Below, one piece after another: positions 1-13,259 of a DNA stretch of 64,000 bases. The stretch is from Sweltsa coloradensis (taxonomy: Eukaryota; Arthropoda; Insecta; Plecoptera; Chloroperlidae): contig JAMZAV010000098.1 of the NCBI GenBank assembly GCA_024449915.1, forward strand, positions 248,001-312,000, in the 5' to 3' direction. The notes below the pieces were generated by a model. It was given only the letters and a program-made list of their open reading frames with translations. It had not been told where the DNA came from and did no database searches. The translations under genes and the position numbers were made by a program. How positions within the stretch are numbered: position 1 is the first letter of the stretch; each line of letters begins with the position of its first letter.

Positions 1-368
1 TTACATGGACATTAAGGAAAGGTAATATTGATGTAGTTCCTTTTGAAAAAAAAGTTAAAAACATTGCTGGAGGCTTCCAGATAAAGGTTTTAAAATTTAA
101 AATAAGCCTTATACAGGCATACAATCATCAAGTAACTATAGTTACTTGACAATGATCGCCCACATTGTTTACAAAAAGCATGTCTTTGGGCCACTAGATA
201 TTTACATTCTGTTGTTAATTGTTAATTTCATAGCAATTAAATCGACTTTGATAAAATAATTATATTTAACAAATAATTTTGACAGTCATTTCCGGAACGC
301 GGCTGATTGCAAGGACTAGCACATCAGTATCAATATACGCGTGAAGCCCTGAGTAGCAGCGTGCACCA

Positions 369-906
369 TTATACGCGTGTCTCCCTGCTTGTGATTACAT
401 TGGGGCCAACCCGCCTGTGAGATCCTGTATAAAGTGGTAGCATTGAGTATGGTGGTATAGTAACTGAGAGGGTATCAAGTGTACTAATGACTTCTTTGCC
501 TTCCTCATTTATCATTGATATAATGCTGGAGGCTAAAAGCCTAAACAACTTCTTTATTGCCTGAATCACGTAGAAAATTTGGCCATCCTTTGGGAATTTT
601 TGTAGTTGGAGTAACGCGTCTCCTAAATGTTTTTCCCGTGACAATTTAAAGACTTATTGGGTAGTACTTATCCCAGATGATGTCTAGCACAGACGCTAGT
701 TTGTTCTTGAGGAAGGGAGGAATAAATCTGTCTACATAATCTTGAATGTAATTGAGTGGCCCAGGTGTTTGAAGGGGGGGATTGAGGGGGAGGGGGGAGG
801 GGGCGCTCAGCTTATCACGTATTTTTGCATCTACAGGTGGTGCATTTAATATAGAACTTTTTTGACTGGTATTTAAAAGGCATTTTACTAGATCCAATTG
901 ATACAA
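369..906 (-). pseudogene. Two abutting minus-strand ORFs, possible relic
   Basis: Frames of 86 and 91 codons (906 to 646, then 644 to 369) abut and differ by one frame at CTTTAAA. Both have balanced composition, with helical-looking segments such as DYVDRFIPPFLKNKLASVLD. I recognise no family. They may be a decayed element ORF with a one-base shift, or chance; part of the first frame comes from the G-rich run. Confidence 0.2.
774..808 (+). other. G-quadruplex-forming run
   Basis: Four G-runs of at least five bases are separated by loops of one to six bases on the plus strand. Confidence 0.7.
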
Positions 907-2400
907 GATCTCAACGCCCCAATAGAGTCAAGGACGATGAGGTTGGTTGATTTTCATGAACAAAGAGCAGCCAGATCACCAGATCGATGCCAGCATAGCT
1001 TTGCATAATTAACTGAAGAGAATCGCTCTTGAGGCTGGTCATTTGGCCTTAAATTTATGAACAAGAGGTCGATTGGCTGTGCTAAAGAGCAGATTTTTTT
1101 TAATTTTTATTTTGGTCCATACAATATTTAGCAAATGTACTCTCAGCCGCGCCACCACAGAGCGAGAAAGTGCGCGCTCTCGGAAAATGGTCCCAAAAGG
1201 TGGGCGATTTAAACATCTGTTTTTGTTGATTTGATTTATTTATGTTATTGTTTATATTAACGTCATACTACAGTACACTTCTAGCTAGTCACATTTTGGT
1301 TCAATCAAAAGAAAGAACGTTCATTTCACCCCAATAAAAGCGGACCTGAACAAATTCCTTGTTAAATTTTACTTCATTGATGAGCAACTAGTGATCAGCT
1401 AGCACTGATTGGCCACGATTTACCATTGGAATAGGACAACATCAACAACGCAATTACTTTTATTCATTTTTATGGTTTATTACCATAAGGATCTAACAGA
1501 AACTTGGGTACTCCTTTTGAAATGGTATATTCTATGTAAACACGTTAAAAAACACGAAGTAAAAGTATAGTAAAAGAGGGTTCAATGGTACAAAACTGCT
1601 CATCCATCAACGCGACAGTAAAAAGCGTTCGCAATGCAGCCTAATATCACATTGATATGGGTACAACATGCTGAGTAGATTTATTAAGTCAACTTGTTTA
1701 ATATATCACATGAATTTGGATGTGTTAAAAGTATACATTATGCATCCCTGCTGAAACAGTTATCAAGGTCAAATAAAGGACGATAAAGGTCACAGGTCAA
1801 CGTGGCATGTTGAAAATTTATTTTTTATCATTCTACTTCATCTAAGCTTTAAATAGAGTGGTCACACGACTATGCTTAACCATTTATCAAATAGGTCATT
1901 ACTCGGGTCATTATGTCAACAGGTAACTATGACCAAATTAGGGGTCGCTAGTAATATTTTAGCACCATCATTTTTTTTGAAGATTTTGGGAAGTACTTTA
2001 ACGTAGAAATCCAACATTAAACCAAGGGTGTCATCAATAAAAATTTAAATCGAAATGTTCAACCCCCAAAATTATAATCCCAAACATCCCTTAACTATGA
2101 AGAAATCCGCAATTCCCCATTGCCAGAATGTTAAGCCTAATGTTGCCCCTATTTGGTAAAAAATTTCAAGTTTCTATCACACAACACCAAATTGTTTTGC
2201 TAATCAACCCTTCAAACCAGCAGGGGTAGGCAACATGCAATAACGGGGGCCTGCACGGGATATCACGATGGCTCCAAGGCAAAATTAGTAGGTATGGTCC
2301 CTGGGAACACGTGTGCCAAGTACCTTGCTTGTATCAAAAAATGCAAGGTCAAGTCTCTTAACATCCGGACTAATGTCCCTGTTCCTTACTCACTCAACAG
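907..2400. other. No gene seen
   Basis: AT-rich DNA with only short frames; the end of family X copy 1 lies at 1.6 kb. Confidence 0.6.
1585..1644 (+). mobile_element. Dispersed repeat family X, end of copy 1
   Basis: Only the terminal part is recognisable: CTCATCCATCAACGCGAC, then AAAGCGTTCGCAATGCAGCC and CTAA followed by T. The hairpin GCGTT-CGC-AATGC precedes the end. The other border was not found. Confidence 0.45.
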
Positions 2401-2402
2401 CG

Positions 2403-2612
2403 ACTCACACTCACTCACACTCACTCACACTCACTCACTCTGTCACTCACACTCATTCTCACACTCACTCTCACACTCACTCACACTCACTCTGTCACTC
2501 ACACTTGCTCCACTCACACTCACTCACTCTGTCACTCACACTCATTCTCACACTCACTCTCACACTCACTCACACTCACTCTTGTCACTCACACTCGCTC
2601 TCACACTCACAC
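2403..2612 (+). repeat. CACTCA-type simple repeat
   Basis: About 210 bp of CACTCA/ACTC units with TGTCACTC interruptions, arranged in longer repeated blocks. Open frames across it are low-complexity artefacts. Confidence 0.95.
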
Positions 2613-3073
2613 GGGAGCGAGCGGATGCACGTGCTAGGAAGTGAAACAAACCAGTGATTTGCACGTAAAAGTTGTCTGCATGCACTGACCACGCCCCTGG
2701 GAGAACATGTCAATCCTTCACCGATCAATCCACATCACACTCAACAGTTCACACGGATCATCTCGGAGGCAACGGGAGAAAACTAAACCTACAGTCTATA
2801 AAACTCATAGACATACCTCGGTATGTAATTATAAGAGCTGTTACAGAATCCGTGGACCGTTCTACCGTAAGGTAACATTAGTTGGCTGTAACGTGAAGAA
2901 AGTCGAGACATTGAAAAGTGAAATAACATAAAATGGGTGGGTAGGTCTATCACGTAAAAAACGAAATCATACGAATACATCTCTAAGGCAAAATATGCTG
3001 CACAAGTAAAAACAATTCTTCAAGTACCATTCAAGAAATGACATTCATCGGGTATATGTTGGCGATCGTCCCC

Positions 3074-3328
3074 TTGGGGTCGACTAGGATTCGAACCCAG
3101 GTCCAGGTCGACGGGGACTCGAACCCAGGTCCTGGGTCAACTGGGACTCTAACCCAGGTCCTGGGTCGACTGGGACTCGTACCCAGGTCCTGGGTCGACT
3201 GGGACTCGTACCCAGGTCCTGGGTCGACTGGGACTCTAACCCAGGTCCTAGGTCGACTGGACTCGAACCCAGGTCCTGGGTCGACTGGACTCGAACCCAG
3301 GTCTTGGGTCGACTGGACTCGAACGCGG
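3074..3328 (+). repeat. 27-29-bp minisatellite
   Basis: Nine or ten imperfect copies of a unit like GTCGACTGGGACTCG-ACCCAGGTCCTGG; the first are 29 bp, the last 28. All three frames on both strands stay open, which explains the long overlapping ORFs here. Confidence 0.95.
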
Positions 3329-3329
3329 G

Positions 3330-4560
3330 TAAAACGGACTCGTCTATGGACAGGACAACGTTTATTTTCTTCGCCATAATGTTTTCAACCTCTGTATTTT
3401 CTTTGCTCCGTCTCTCCAACATCTCGTCGTAAGTTACAATTATTCTTACAGCAGCATCCAACATTATGGACCAACATTTTACGTTTACACTTGCACGTAC
3501 AACGCGAAGATTGTCAAGTGCCGGTGCCAAAACGATTCCACTCCCCAAATCACAATCTCTCTAGCCTTCTGACACTAAAGTTTGAGCGCGTCAACCGTTA
3601 AGTCTAGCGCCACTCTAGTCTATATAGGGGATGGGGAAGACAGACCTATGCTGGGTTAGAACCAGCCACAGGCAAAGGGAGGGAAAGGGGAGGAGGTTCT
3701 CACGTCCAGGTCGTCCTCGTCGTCATTATTATCATCGTCATCAGGGAGGTCGTTGAGGTGAGAAGGGGGGTCCACAAAGACGACGGCCAGAGCTCGCCTC
3801 TAGTTTCGGGTAGTAACATACTCCCCTATACTTGATATTTACCTGATGTTGGCGAAATGGACTTTTGCCTTTTCTCTCTCCCTGTACGATGGGCAGAGGA
3901 ATACCCTGTGGCAAACTCTACCCCGAACCCAGATAGAGACAAGGATCAAAGGAATAATATGTTTATACTCTCGTCAAGAGCAAACAAAGTACCCACGTTT
4001 CAGGACGTCTTTGGTGTTTTTATCTCTGTGAAATCCACCTACACATCTTGTCGATGGTTACAACCAAACAGCCTCACCCCAAGTTCTTCGCCTTGTTGAC
4101 AACAACCCCGTGCGTGCAGATGCGGTGTGGCAGCCGGAGTGCGTGAAAGCTTGTACTTTCTTCTAGACGGGCCGCGGCATAGACATCCTATATAATTGGC
4201 TAGACCAGCAGTCGGTGGTCCACTTCCGGTACAATTAGAAGCCATCTTAAAATGACAGTTTACATGTTAATCAAATTGGAGCGATTTGTGGCCAAATAGT
4301 TCTCAAGATTGCCGCCAGGTTGACAGGTAAGCATACTAGCCTTTAACACCAAATGATTACTAAATTCCCTTATGCAATCACTTCGTATTGTTTCTTTTGT
4401 TTAATACCATGCTGCACAAGCTAAAACCATATCAAACAATCCAGTAAATACTTTATTGCATTAAAAAAGCATAAATTAAAACACCAAATCGCCATCTTGA
4501 AATGGGCCGGTTGAGTCTTCAATTTGCTACGCTCGCGCCTGTGCGGAAGTATAGGAGACT
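3330..4560. other. No gene seen
   Basis: After the minisatellite there is mixed-composition DNA with a purine-rich stretch near 3,660-3,780. No splice-bounded frame stands out. Confidence 0.5.
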
Positions 4561-4795
4561 GCTAATCTAGCCTACTATAGGGGTTTAATATCAATGGGCC
4601 GCGGCGTGGATTGGGCGAGGAGAGTGCAGAGTAGGCCATGCAACAGGTACTCCGAGTGTGCACTGTCTACCTGTCAGTCTGTGGTGTCTACAACGCGCGC
4701 TCACACGCCACGCGAGCTACGGTACGTGCTATGTGTTAACAGTGTAACCATCGCGAGACAAGGATAATATCTACAACCGGCGATACAACAAGGTA
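4560..4795. promoter_or_regulatory. GC/CpG-rich patch; possible untranslated exon
   Basis: A local patch of CpG-rich sequence in AT-rich DNA ends with ACAACAAG followed by GTAAAC, a fair splice donor. It shares the 13-mer CGTGCTATGTGTT with the 17.0-17.3 kb island. It could be an untranslated first exon or only a compositional patch. Confidence 0.15.
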
Positions 4796-5095
4796 AACAC
4801 GGTCATTTCATGCACGGGTTAAATACATTTCTTTAAGTTATAACTTGTTATTTAGGCCCGGTAGTTCAATTTCCAGTTAATTAGTAGTAAGTAAATTTAA
4901 CTGCCAGGTTACTTGTTATCACTATGGCAACCACCAATGAGAAGCGTTCTAATTATTTAACTAGAGGACTAACATTGAGATTCTGGACCCTAAACTGTGC
5001 ACTCCAGAATTAAGTTTATAAGGCGTGGGTGTTTCTGTTGCCTCCTATCTGGAGCTATTCTACAAGCACCAAAGGTTGACAGTTGACTCTTCGCT

Positions 5096-5300
5096 CATGT
5101 GGATCGTTGACACAGTAATTAGTCTCTGCATCCAATGCAGAGAGTCCCGGGCTCGAATACTCACAACAGGCAGAACATTTATAACTTCTGGTAGACTTGA
5201 ATCCGTCAGTACTTGTGTAGGGTGTATAAACGGAGACTTGGGTGCCGAACTAGCAACGAACATAGTTATTTGTACCAAATTAACCTCGTCGATTCTGGCG
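5096..5300 (+). mobile_element. tRNA-derived SINE, family 1, older copy
   Basis: It matches the 52.55 kb SINE in the tRNA head (CTCTGC-ATCCAAT-GCAGAG arm, decayed B box GGCTCGAATAC) and the body (CAGTACTTGTG, AACGGAGACTTGGGTGCCG, CTAGCAACGAA, GATTCTGGCGT). Similarity stops after that point. ORFs read across it on both strands are by-products. Confidence 0.65.
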
Positions 5301-5384
5301 TCTCCCAACAACAAAATTGAATTTTTTCTCGATTTGGATAGTCGGGAAACACTCCCGTAGGCAGAATTGTTAATATTTAATACC

Positions 5385-5525
5385 ATTCAGAAGTTGGCTA
5401 AGGCGCCTACTTGGAATGTGGGAGACTCGGGTTCAAACCCCGATCGGGATGGTTTTTTAACTTCTGAATTGTATTAAATATTAAATTGAAATCAGTTCAG
5501 CGACTGAGTGGGTATTCCAAAATAC
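5385..5525 (+). mobile_element. Short tRNA-headed SINE related to family 1
   Basis: A different tRNA-like head with B box GGGTTCAAACCCC is joined to TTTTTTAACTTCTGA and to the tail CAGTTCAGCGACTGAGTGGGTA. Both strings also occur in the family 1 copy at 52.6-52.95 kb, so the two share body and tail parts but not the head. Confidence 0.55.
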
Positions 5526-5889
5526 CAAATTTGTTGGTTTACGTTAAGAGTCGTATATAGTTGACCGGTGGACATTTGGATTTGAGCATTGAATTTATTA
5601 CACCATTTCATTGGACGAGATTTGTTCACAATTTGAATTGTGATATTTTGGCTTCATAGTTCATCCGTATTATTTAATCGTGATACACGCTAGACCGCAA
5701 CATGCCATCAACTCTCTCGCTTGGATTCGAACCTGGTACTCAGGAGACAAACGCAATATCGACCACGGCTACAACGCCGGCAAGGGTGCCTAGAGTACTT
5801 GCTTTAGGGAACATTTCTGTCGACATTTCTGTACAACACCCTCCAATCCACCACCATATCAGCAACCGATTATCCAACCCTAACATGTC

Positions 5890-6105
5890 GATCCATGAGG
5901 TGCAGCCGACAGACAGTGGTAGCCGACTCTGATTCGGGAGGTCACGGTTTCGAGTCCCACCACCGGCAATCCTGACTGAACATGGTTCTGGGGTTTTCTT
6001 CGGTCGTGAATGCGAATACAAGGGATTGAGTCCTTTCGGATATTCTTTTCACAATTCACTGCACCCTGAGCATGAGGTTGTCCAATAGGAATGTAAAACA
6101 ATCAG
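5890..6105 (+). mobile_element. SINE-like repeat, family 2
   Basis: It has a tRNA-like B box (GGTTTCGAGTCCCACC), then ACCGGCAATCCTGACTGAAC and GGTTTTCTTCGGTCGTGAATG. The same order recurs at 15.55 kb and, inverted, at 54.1 kb. The GGTTTTCTTCGGTC box loosely resembles the conserved central domains of V-type SINEs; this is a weak comparison. Confidence 0.55.
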
Positions 6106-6290
6106 GTACAGCCGAATAAATCATTAGAGAATTTTCAGGGGAGGTTTACTTGTGCATCCTCTGGATTCGGGATAGGAGATCGGAGGGACAGGATGAACTT
6201 TATAGGAAGGGAGGATAGGAGGATGGAATCATAGTAGACTTTACGTCTCAGAAGATGTTTTCTTCACGTTTTAAATTCACAATCACGGTC

Positions 6291-6393
6291 GTCACCGGTT
6301 GGGTCGGCACGTCACAGGTTGGGACGGCACGTCACAGGTTGGGACGGCACGTCACAGGTTGGGACGGCACGTCACCGGTTGGGTCGGCACGTC
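6291..6393 (+). repeat. 20-bp tandem repeat, five copies
   Basis: The unit is GGTTGGGACGGCACGTCACA; outer copies read CCGGTTGGGTCGG and inner ones CAGGTTGGGACGG, so the array is nearly mirror-ordered. It borders family X copy 2. Confidence 0.9.
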
Positions 6394-6589
6394 CAAGGAA
6401 ATGTCCGAGAGCTTTGCGATAAAAACCTGGTCTGCATTGACTATATTGTCTTTGTTTAGTTTGATATGTTCTTGATAATGATGATTTGTGTTTGTTAAAT
6501 AAGATGATGATGTCAATGGTGAACAATCTCATAAAGTAAACGTTGTCATCAATTACGGTTTTATTACATGTTACTATGAACTCTGTTAA

Positions 6590-7117
6590 TTGGATGAGCA
6601 AAGCGAAGACAGGTTCAGTTTCACTGACCCTCCAAAAAAATTTGCTCGGGTGTTCGTTCTCTACCGAACAACGGCATATGCAATCTTGATAAAAATTGGA
6701 GGGGACGTTCGAAATCTCTGAACTTAGACCTGCCACGTTTTTTTGGGTACAACCGAAGAAATATTTCTCATGAATATCGTGCTTTTACGATTTTTAATGC
6801 GATATTTTCATGATATTTGGGACGATTCTGACCAAACGGGTGGGGCTACAACGTTCATATTTTACAAGAACATTAAGATAATGGCCATGTATTGCCTTTT
6901 GAAAGAAAATGTTGAAAAAGTAAACCAATCCAAATAAATAAAGGTTTAATATAAGTTTTTTGAGGTATATGATAACAAGTAACACAGAAACTTGACAACA
7001 ATCACCTACAATGGATTCAAAAAACACTTTGCAAAGTAAAGAGATCCTACGCAAACTAAAACTTACAAAAAGCTCATCCACCAACGCGACTAAGAAAGCG
7101 TTCGCGAAGCTGCCTAG
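6590..7117 (+). mobile_element. Dispersed repeat family X, copy 2
   Basis: The segment matches copy 3 (inverted) through GGGTACAACCGAAGAAATAT, the GGTCAGAATCG complement and CATCCACCAACGCGAC. Its right end is TGCCTAG followed by T, with a hairpin (AGCGTTCGCGAAGCT) a few bases before. TGGATGAGC and its complement also occur as an inverted pair at 6,591 and 7,074. Confidence 0.55.
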
Positions 7118-7119
7118 TA

Positions 7120-10100
7120 TAAAACGAGAACATTAATACCTTGATAAACCAAGCCCTCGATAGCTTCGAGTCCGCTGGGTTGAAATGAAAACTTATATTT
7201 TGTAAATAATAACAAATATTACTTTCCAAAAGAAAATGCAGTTAATTTGTTTGGATTATGGAACACACAAATTTCTTTTACGTACGTACGTACGTACTTA
7301 CTTTTTACGTTTTTACGTATTAACTGATATACATCTCAGTGCAAGATGAGATAAAAAACTAAAAATTCGATTATCCAGTTTTTTCGTAATTTAAGGTGTA
7401 CTCAATCTCAGCCAGCTCGAATAACTGAATTCTTACAGCACTTCAAAAAATCTATACAACGCGATCGGAAAAAGTCGCTTTCACTGATGGGGTTGCAAAT
7501 AATAGTTGTACGTGAGCGCGAGAGAAAGGTCCGTGGTTCTAGTCCCGGCAAATGTATTCAACTGTGCCACCCACATAATGAAGGTATCGGTGTTATTCTA
7601 TTGTACATACCCGACCGGATTTAATTACTTCACACAATGCAATCGTCTCTCTCACTCACTATAACTAGCCTGCATATGTAAACACCTCCACTTTCTCGTG
7701 TGGCTAGAGAGAGGAATGTTGCACCGACTGTTTAGCAAGGTGATACACAGACAAGACAAGTGAACTTGACAAGGCCGACTAGCCGGTTTGTTTACTAAAT
7801 AAATTAATTAATTGGTATCAGACAAGATTGGGTTTTAGCCGATGGTAAACTATTTTGAAAGAGAATAAACTAGACTTGCGACAGTCAAACTCTACAAAAT
7901 AAAGTATACATAACTTCTTATATGGGCAACAATTTGTGTTTCCTATGTTCCATCTTTTAGTATGGACCACCCAATAAACACGGTATAAAAATATAATTTA
8001 AAAAACTCGTTACTCTACATTACTCTACATACTAAAATAGGAGAGATGCCGTAAGTAAAAATATGTTTTACAATAATAATTCATAATGTATGAAACTAAC
8101 GTGGACAATGAATATTCAAACGAACAAAACGTCAAAAACTTTAAAAATAATGAAACACATGAATGTACCCAAGTGTTTGGGAAAGTTCATGTATACGGTG
8201 ACCCCTCGATCTCTGATCTGTGACACCCCCAAGATAACAAGTCTTCACACTTCCCAACGAGCCGAGAATTAATGACTGACGCAATAAACGAACAAGCCAA
8301 GCTACAATAATAACGCACAGTTTTCACCTATAAATTATGCAAATCACTCTATTCTTCAGCTTAGGGCTTGAACGTTTCTTTCTCACGTCTATACTCATCT
8401 TTCTATTAGCTAATTCCGTGCCGTCGAGTTAGCCATGGGGGCAGTTTCCAAGACCAGCTTTCCAGTCAAACACACTCGCATTACATAATTAAGCCTCTCA
8501 ATTTGACAACAGCCAATAAAAAGAAGATCGCTTCTTTGACTATACCATGCTATTAAACCAACAAAGTTTCACTCCTATACGACGGATTGTCACCGAGGGC
8601 GGAATGCCGTACTAGGAAATAAAAGCTGAACACGGTTTTATAAATATAATAGCTATGCTGTCCATCTAATCTAAACTCAAGTAATGCTACAGGATATAGC
8701 GAGGTGAATGCAAATTGCATTGTCCTTATTTACGTTCGTAAAAAATAAATATAATAGGTACTTAGTGGTGTTTACAAAGGAAAGCTGTATCTAAACACAC
8801 ACCCCCCTGGAAGCAACGAACATTCTGATTACCACTTTCAAATACCTTCGGGTAATCAAGAGAGTGGATAAAGAGGTCGTAAATGGAACCCCGTGAGAAT
8901 AGCAAGTTGTGTTAACTTGTTTAATGAAAACTAGTTACATTTCGTTTCCTCAAAAGATTATTACATTTAATTATTTTATAGCTCGAACTGTATTAAAATA
9001 TAAATTTCACATTACAAGGCGATGTGAAATGTATATCCGTATGAGTTTGCTCTATTTTCGGTCACGAATAAGACAATAATATTAGTACGTTTGGTAACTT
9101 GTTCGGTTGGGGTATAAGGTTGAGGGGGGGGGGGGGGGTCCAAAATAAAATCATCATTTCTTTCACTAAAATACTAAAAAATATACCATTTGACGTAAAA
9201 AAAGTACAAAAAAAATACAAAATCTTAAACGAACTTCTATTTTAAATATAAGCCTAAAGGACTTTCAACCGAAAAGGAGTTTCGCCAAAAATAGAAACGC
9301 GGGGCGATTGGCCTCGCCCACGATTTACACTGCGAATATTTACGTTTAACGTATCACATCAATTATACACTCTGAATAATATATCACGAAACCCACATAT
9401 ATGGTTCACACATCGCTGCTGTTTGGATGTGGAACTGTATAGTAAGCTTCATATATACATGTTTTATAATCAAGGTAAATATGTCAAGTCAATGACGAGG
9501 CAGATAGAGAGATCTATGTGGGAGTCTTATTCCCGCTACCGGTTCCAAAGTCATGAGAAAGTGCTTGGTTCGAGTCTAACCGAGTCCCATACACCCCAAC
9601 ATACATATACCCATCAACAGAGATTAGCCAAGTTGCATAAATATGAGACGTTAAGCAATATCCAATCAATCAACAGGGGCAGGTATTTGAGATGAAAATA
9701 AAAGTCAATTTTCGTTTTTATTATGCCCAAAAGCGTTGAGTGAATTCAATGTGAAAATAATTCAACATTTAGGCCTAACATTTAACATTTATCTCTCTCC
9801 CCCTCGATTTATTTTTGAAAATTTTGGTGTGGGACCTTGTAAAATAATTGCAGATTACAGAAAAATGAAGTTATGAGAATTCAGAGGCAGGTGTTTGTGG
9901 TGGAACTAATTTGTATCTTTGGTTTTGTTATGACCAAAAGCGGTGAATTGGTGTTGAAAATTATTTATAATTTACGGGTTTTAGCAGTGGAAATTCGTTT
10001 TTCATAAATAACTGCCCCTGCCCATCAACATATAGCTAAGAGAGATTACCCTCTACTCGGGGTTTCTCAGACATGGAATTGACCTCCCTAAACAGCATAA

Positions 10101-13040
10101 AACACCCACCTATTCAGGGGTTCAACGGACGTAGTAAACAAACGTGAGTTTTGAAACTGAAAATGGAACGTGAAGTTTTTGATGACGAAAGAAAATAATT
10201 AGAATAATTTCTTTCTCCGTGCGGTCAGATCAAAATCACCATAAAGTCCGAAACTTTCTTAGTCCCATTTCTGAGCTGTTATCTACATCGCGAGTTTACA
10301 CAATAAGAATGAATAACACAAAATTCACACGACTGTCAGTTGGTTATGACGTGCTAGGCCTAAGCTACACGCGGGGACTAGGTGAAACCTATCAACCCAA
10401 GACACATTTTCTTAAAATCTCAAGTATACTAAAAGTGTTTAGCCCTTTATATTTCCCATCACCTTTCAAAACAAATCTGCCAGTTTTGAGATTTTTCATA
10501 CTTTTAACCCGAGTAAAAAGCTGCTTTGTTTTGTTCGGAATTGGTAGAATTTTCCCCCATTAGATTCTCATAATCATAAGGATTTTTTTGCAATGGTTGA
10601 AAAATCAAATTGTGTGTAAAAACACAAACATACACAAATTTATGGGAGACCCCGGATATTTTTTTTGCCTATAGTAGATTAATTTGAACATGTAAAAAAA
10701 GGGGGAAAATAAAATATTGCCAAGAATTCATTAAAAAAAATCATAAACACAAATTTGGATTTTTTTCAATTTTCAGCATATTTTTACGAAAAGATCAAGG
10801 GGATTTATTTATTTTTTAAATCAAAAATACATTATTAAAATCACAAGGTAGAAAGCAAAACTTTGGGTCACACTCTTTTGCCCTATAAACTATAAAGGGT
10901 TAAAAGTATGTTCGGTTGGGACCTTACCATCGGTATTTGGACTAACAATAACATTACTTGGAAATGTAATTTTGGTCAATGAATATGTTTATGTTGTTTT
11001 AGCACATACCAAACAAAACCTAATTATTAGAATTTGCTTACACTGCGCTCAATACAGATACTTTAGGAATTTAGCTTTCTACAAGAAATCCAAATGAAGA
11101 TATTTATAAAACAAATTCGAATATAACTTCTTACAGACACCAGACTCCAACGTTATAATAATGGAGCCATCTCGACCGGTAGTAGGGAGACTTACATTAT
11201 GAGAAGAAAACGAATCAACATTCCAGTTTGTTTCCAAAGCGGAAGAAGAGAATACCAGACAATTAATATTGACGTGTTTATTTATAGACCTGTCGGCGTC
11301 AGAATATATCAGCGGTTCATGACCCTTCCAATGTTAACCGACTATTATCACATAGTTTAGCCGTGGACTTTCACAATCTAAGCGACAGACGTGAGGTTAT
11401 GCGACTTGACTGACTGGACTGGACATAGGATACGAACCCAAGAATAAACTCAAGTTAGAATAATACATTCCTGTTCACTCTCTCCCACGCATTAGCTAAC
11501 TGTACGAAGAGTTGTAGGTGTAGCCGTCAACAAAAACAAATAAACAAGGAAGTTCAATTAGAAAGTTGAGAATAAAAGTATATACATAAATAGACTAACA
11601 TACAAATTTATGATTTTTTCGAATTCCCAACTTCACTTGTACCAACGCCTTCATTTATACGGCAAAAACAACCGAACATTTTCAGATCTGGGTCAAAAGT
11701 TTCTTATGAGCAGAAAACGCTTTACCCCAATAAATATTACTGATAGTTTCTTTGCTTTAACCAATCGTCCAGAAGATACGAACCCGCGTGCCTCGGTGTA
11801 TAGTATTCTATGTCAAATAGTCGAGTTCTAGGGGATATAGAAGTACTTCTAGTAACGAATCAATCAGTACCCGGTACAAACTATGAATTGTTTATACAAA
11901 TCCGAGAAATAGCTACTTGGATTTCAAATATTTCTAAAGTCAACACGAATTAATTTAAATGTCATATACAAAGTCTAAATTAAATTAAAGCGATTACGTA
12001 TATTTAACAGAATCGTTTACAATCGTTTCCTTGTACTGATGCACCGTATTTCTATACCACCGCCATTATTTCTAGGAGCTCTTCGCCTAGAGTTTCAGGA
12101 AACGTTTGTTTTACTTCGCACTGATAATTTTGATTTTCATCCGGTGGTAACAGTGCGTTTAGGTTTTAGGTGGCGACGTATGATGTTCTCCGTGGTAACT
12201 GTATTAGTGAGGTCTTCGTGTTTCTGTGAGATTCTTCCTAGAATACGGAACCGCTTTCCAGAAGTCTGCAGCCCGGCCAGAGTGTGACACCTTGTGACAG
12301 GTGCGGCGTCACGCAGCCTGTCTTTAGGAAGGGTACCTCCTCATCACCTCGCGAGCCATGATTCCTACCATCACATTCATACACCGCCTGCATATGGATG
12401 CACCTCTCTCAGTACGAGTCGGCATGAGGTATCGAGCCTTTGATGGTTATCTATCGACGACCTCTTGTCTTTAAAAATAGAGAATTTTATCCTTCCTTCT
12501 TTGTGGGAGGGGGGGGGGCGGGGGGTGTTATAAAATAACTCATCGCCCTACTATGCTAACCTAGTGCAAAGCACTAATAATTCAGCTACACTATACATTG
12601 ATTTACTGTCATCATTTTTAATGCTCCGAATAAGATTTTTGACAGTCTTTTCGGCTGTTTTTATACATTAATAATTTTATTAATTTTGAAAGTAGATTTA
12701 GTACAGACCACCAACAAAAGCAGTTGGTTTATTTAGGTCGGTAATAATAAATGATCAGAAAGTGATCTAGAATTATGTGTAATTCGCTGGATTTGGCGGT
12801 CAAACGATTTGTAAATGGTCATTTGAAAAAGTGAAAAGGTTGGCCCGAGTTCATAGAACCGTCTTGTGAATGTGGCATACATCTAGCATGACCCTCTTCT
12901 ATAGACGTAACTGACGGATAATTGGGAGATATGCCCAAGGGCTGCTAGCAGGTCTCAATACCAGCGTATACTTATGAGTTATGAGTACGACTGAGGCAAT
13001 CCTCGGATTCTAACTTCTGCAGGACTGCCGCGACGGACAT
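7120..13040. other. No gene seen
   Basis: AT-rich, with many homopolymers (a G-run near 9,124) and decayed tRNA-like B boxes near 7,535 and 9,570 that may be old SINEs. Frames are all under 115 codons and not protein-like. Confidence 0.55.
7279..7297. repeat. (ACGT)n microsatellite
   Basis: A short, self-complementary run of TACG units. Confidence 0.9.
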
Positions 13041-13049
13041 CGATCGGGA

Positions 13050-13255
13050 TTGGGCTACCTCCATCAAAGACTCGGCTACCTCCATCTAGATCTGGCTAAC
13101 TCTATCTTAGTAACTCTGGGCTACCTTATTATAGACTCTGAGTCTAATCTACTCGGGCTACCTATCTAAGACTCTGGGCTACCTCTATCTAAGTAGACTC
13201 TGGGCTACCTACTCTATCTAGCTCTAAGTAGACTCTGGGCTACCTCTATCTCTCA
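13050..13255 (+). repeat. Imperfect GGGCTACCT/CTCTATCTA repeat
   Basis: Irregular copies of ACTCTGGGCTACCTCTATCT spaced by about 20-35 bp. Confidence 0.8.
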
Positions 13256-13259
13256 CTGG

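Noticed and set aside
2294..2657. Two overlapping plus-strand ORFs of about 115 codons
   Set aside because: They are Ser/His/Thr/Leu translations of the CACTCA simple repeat.
3038..3548. ORFs of 113 and 154 codons on opposite strands
   Set aside because: Both read the same minisatellite, which lacks stops in every frame.
6332..6736. 134-codon minus-strand ORF
   Set aside because: It crosses the 20-bp tandem repeat and family X repeat; no family features.
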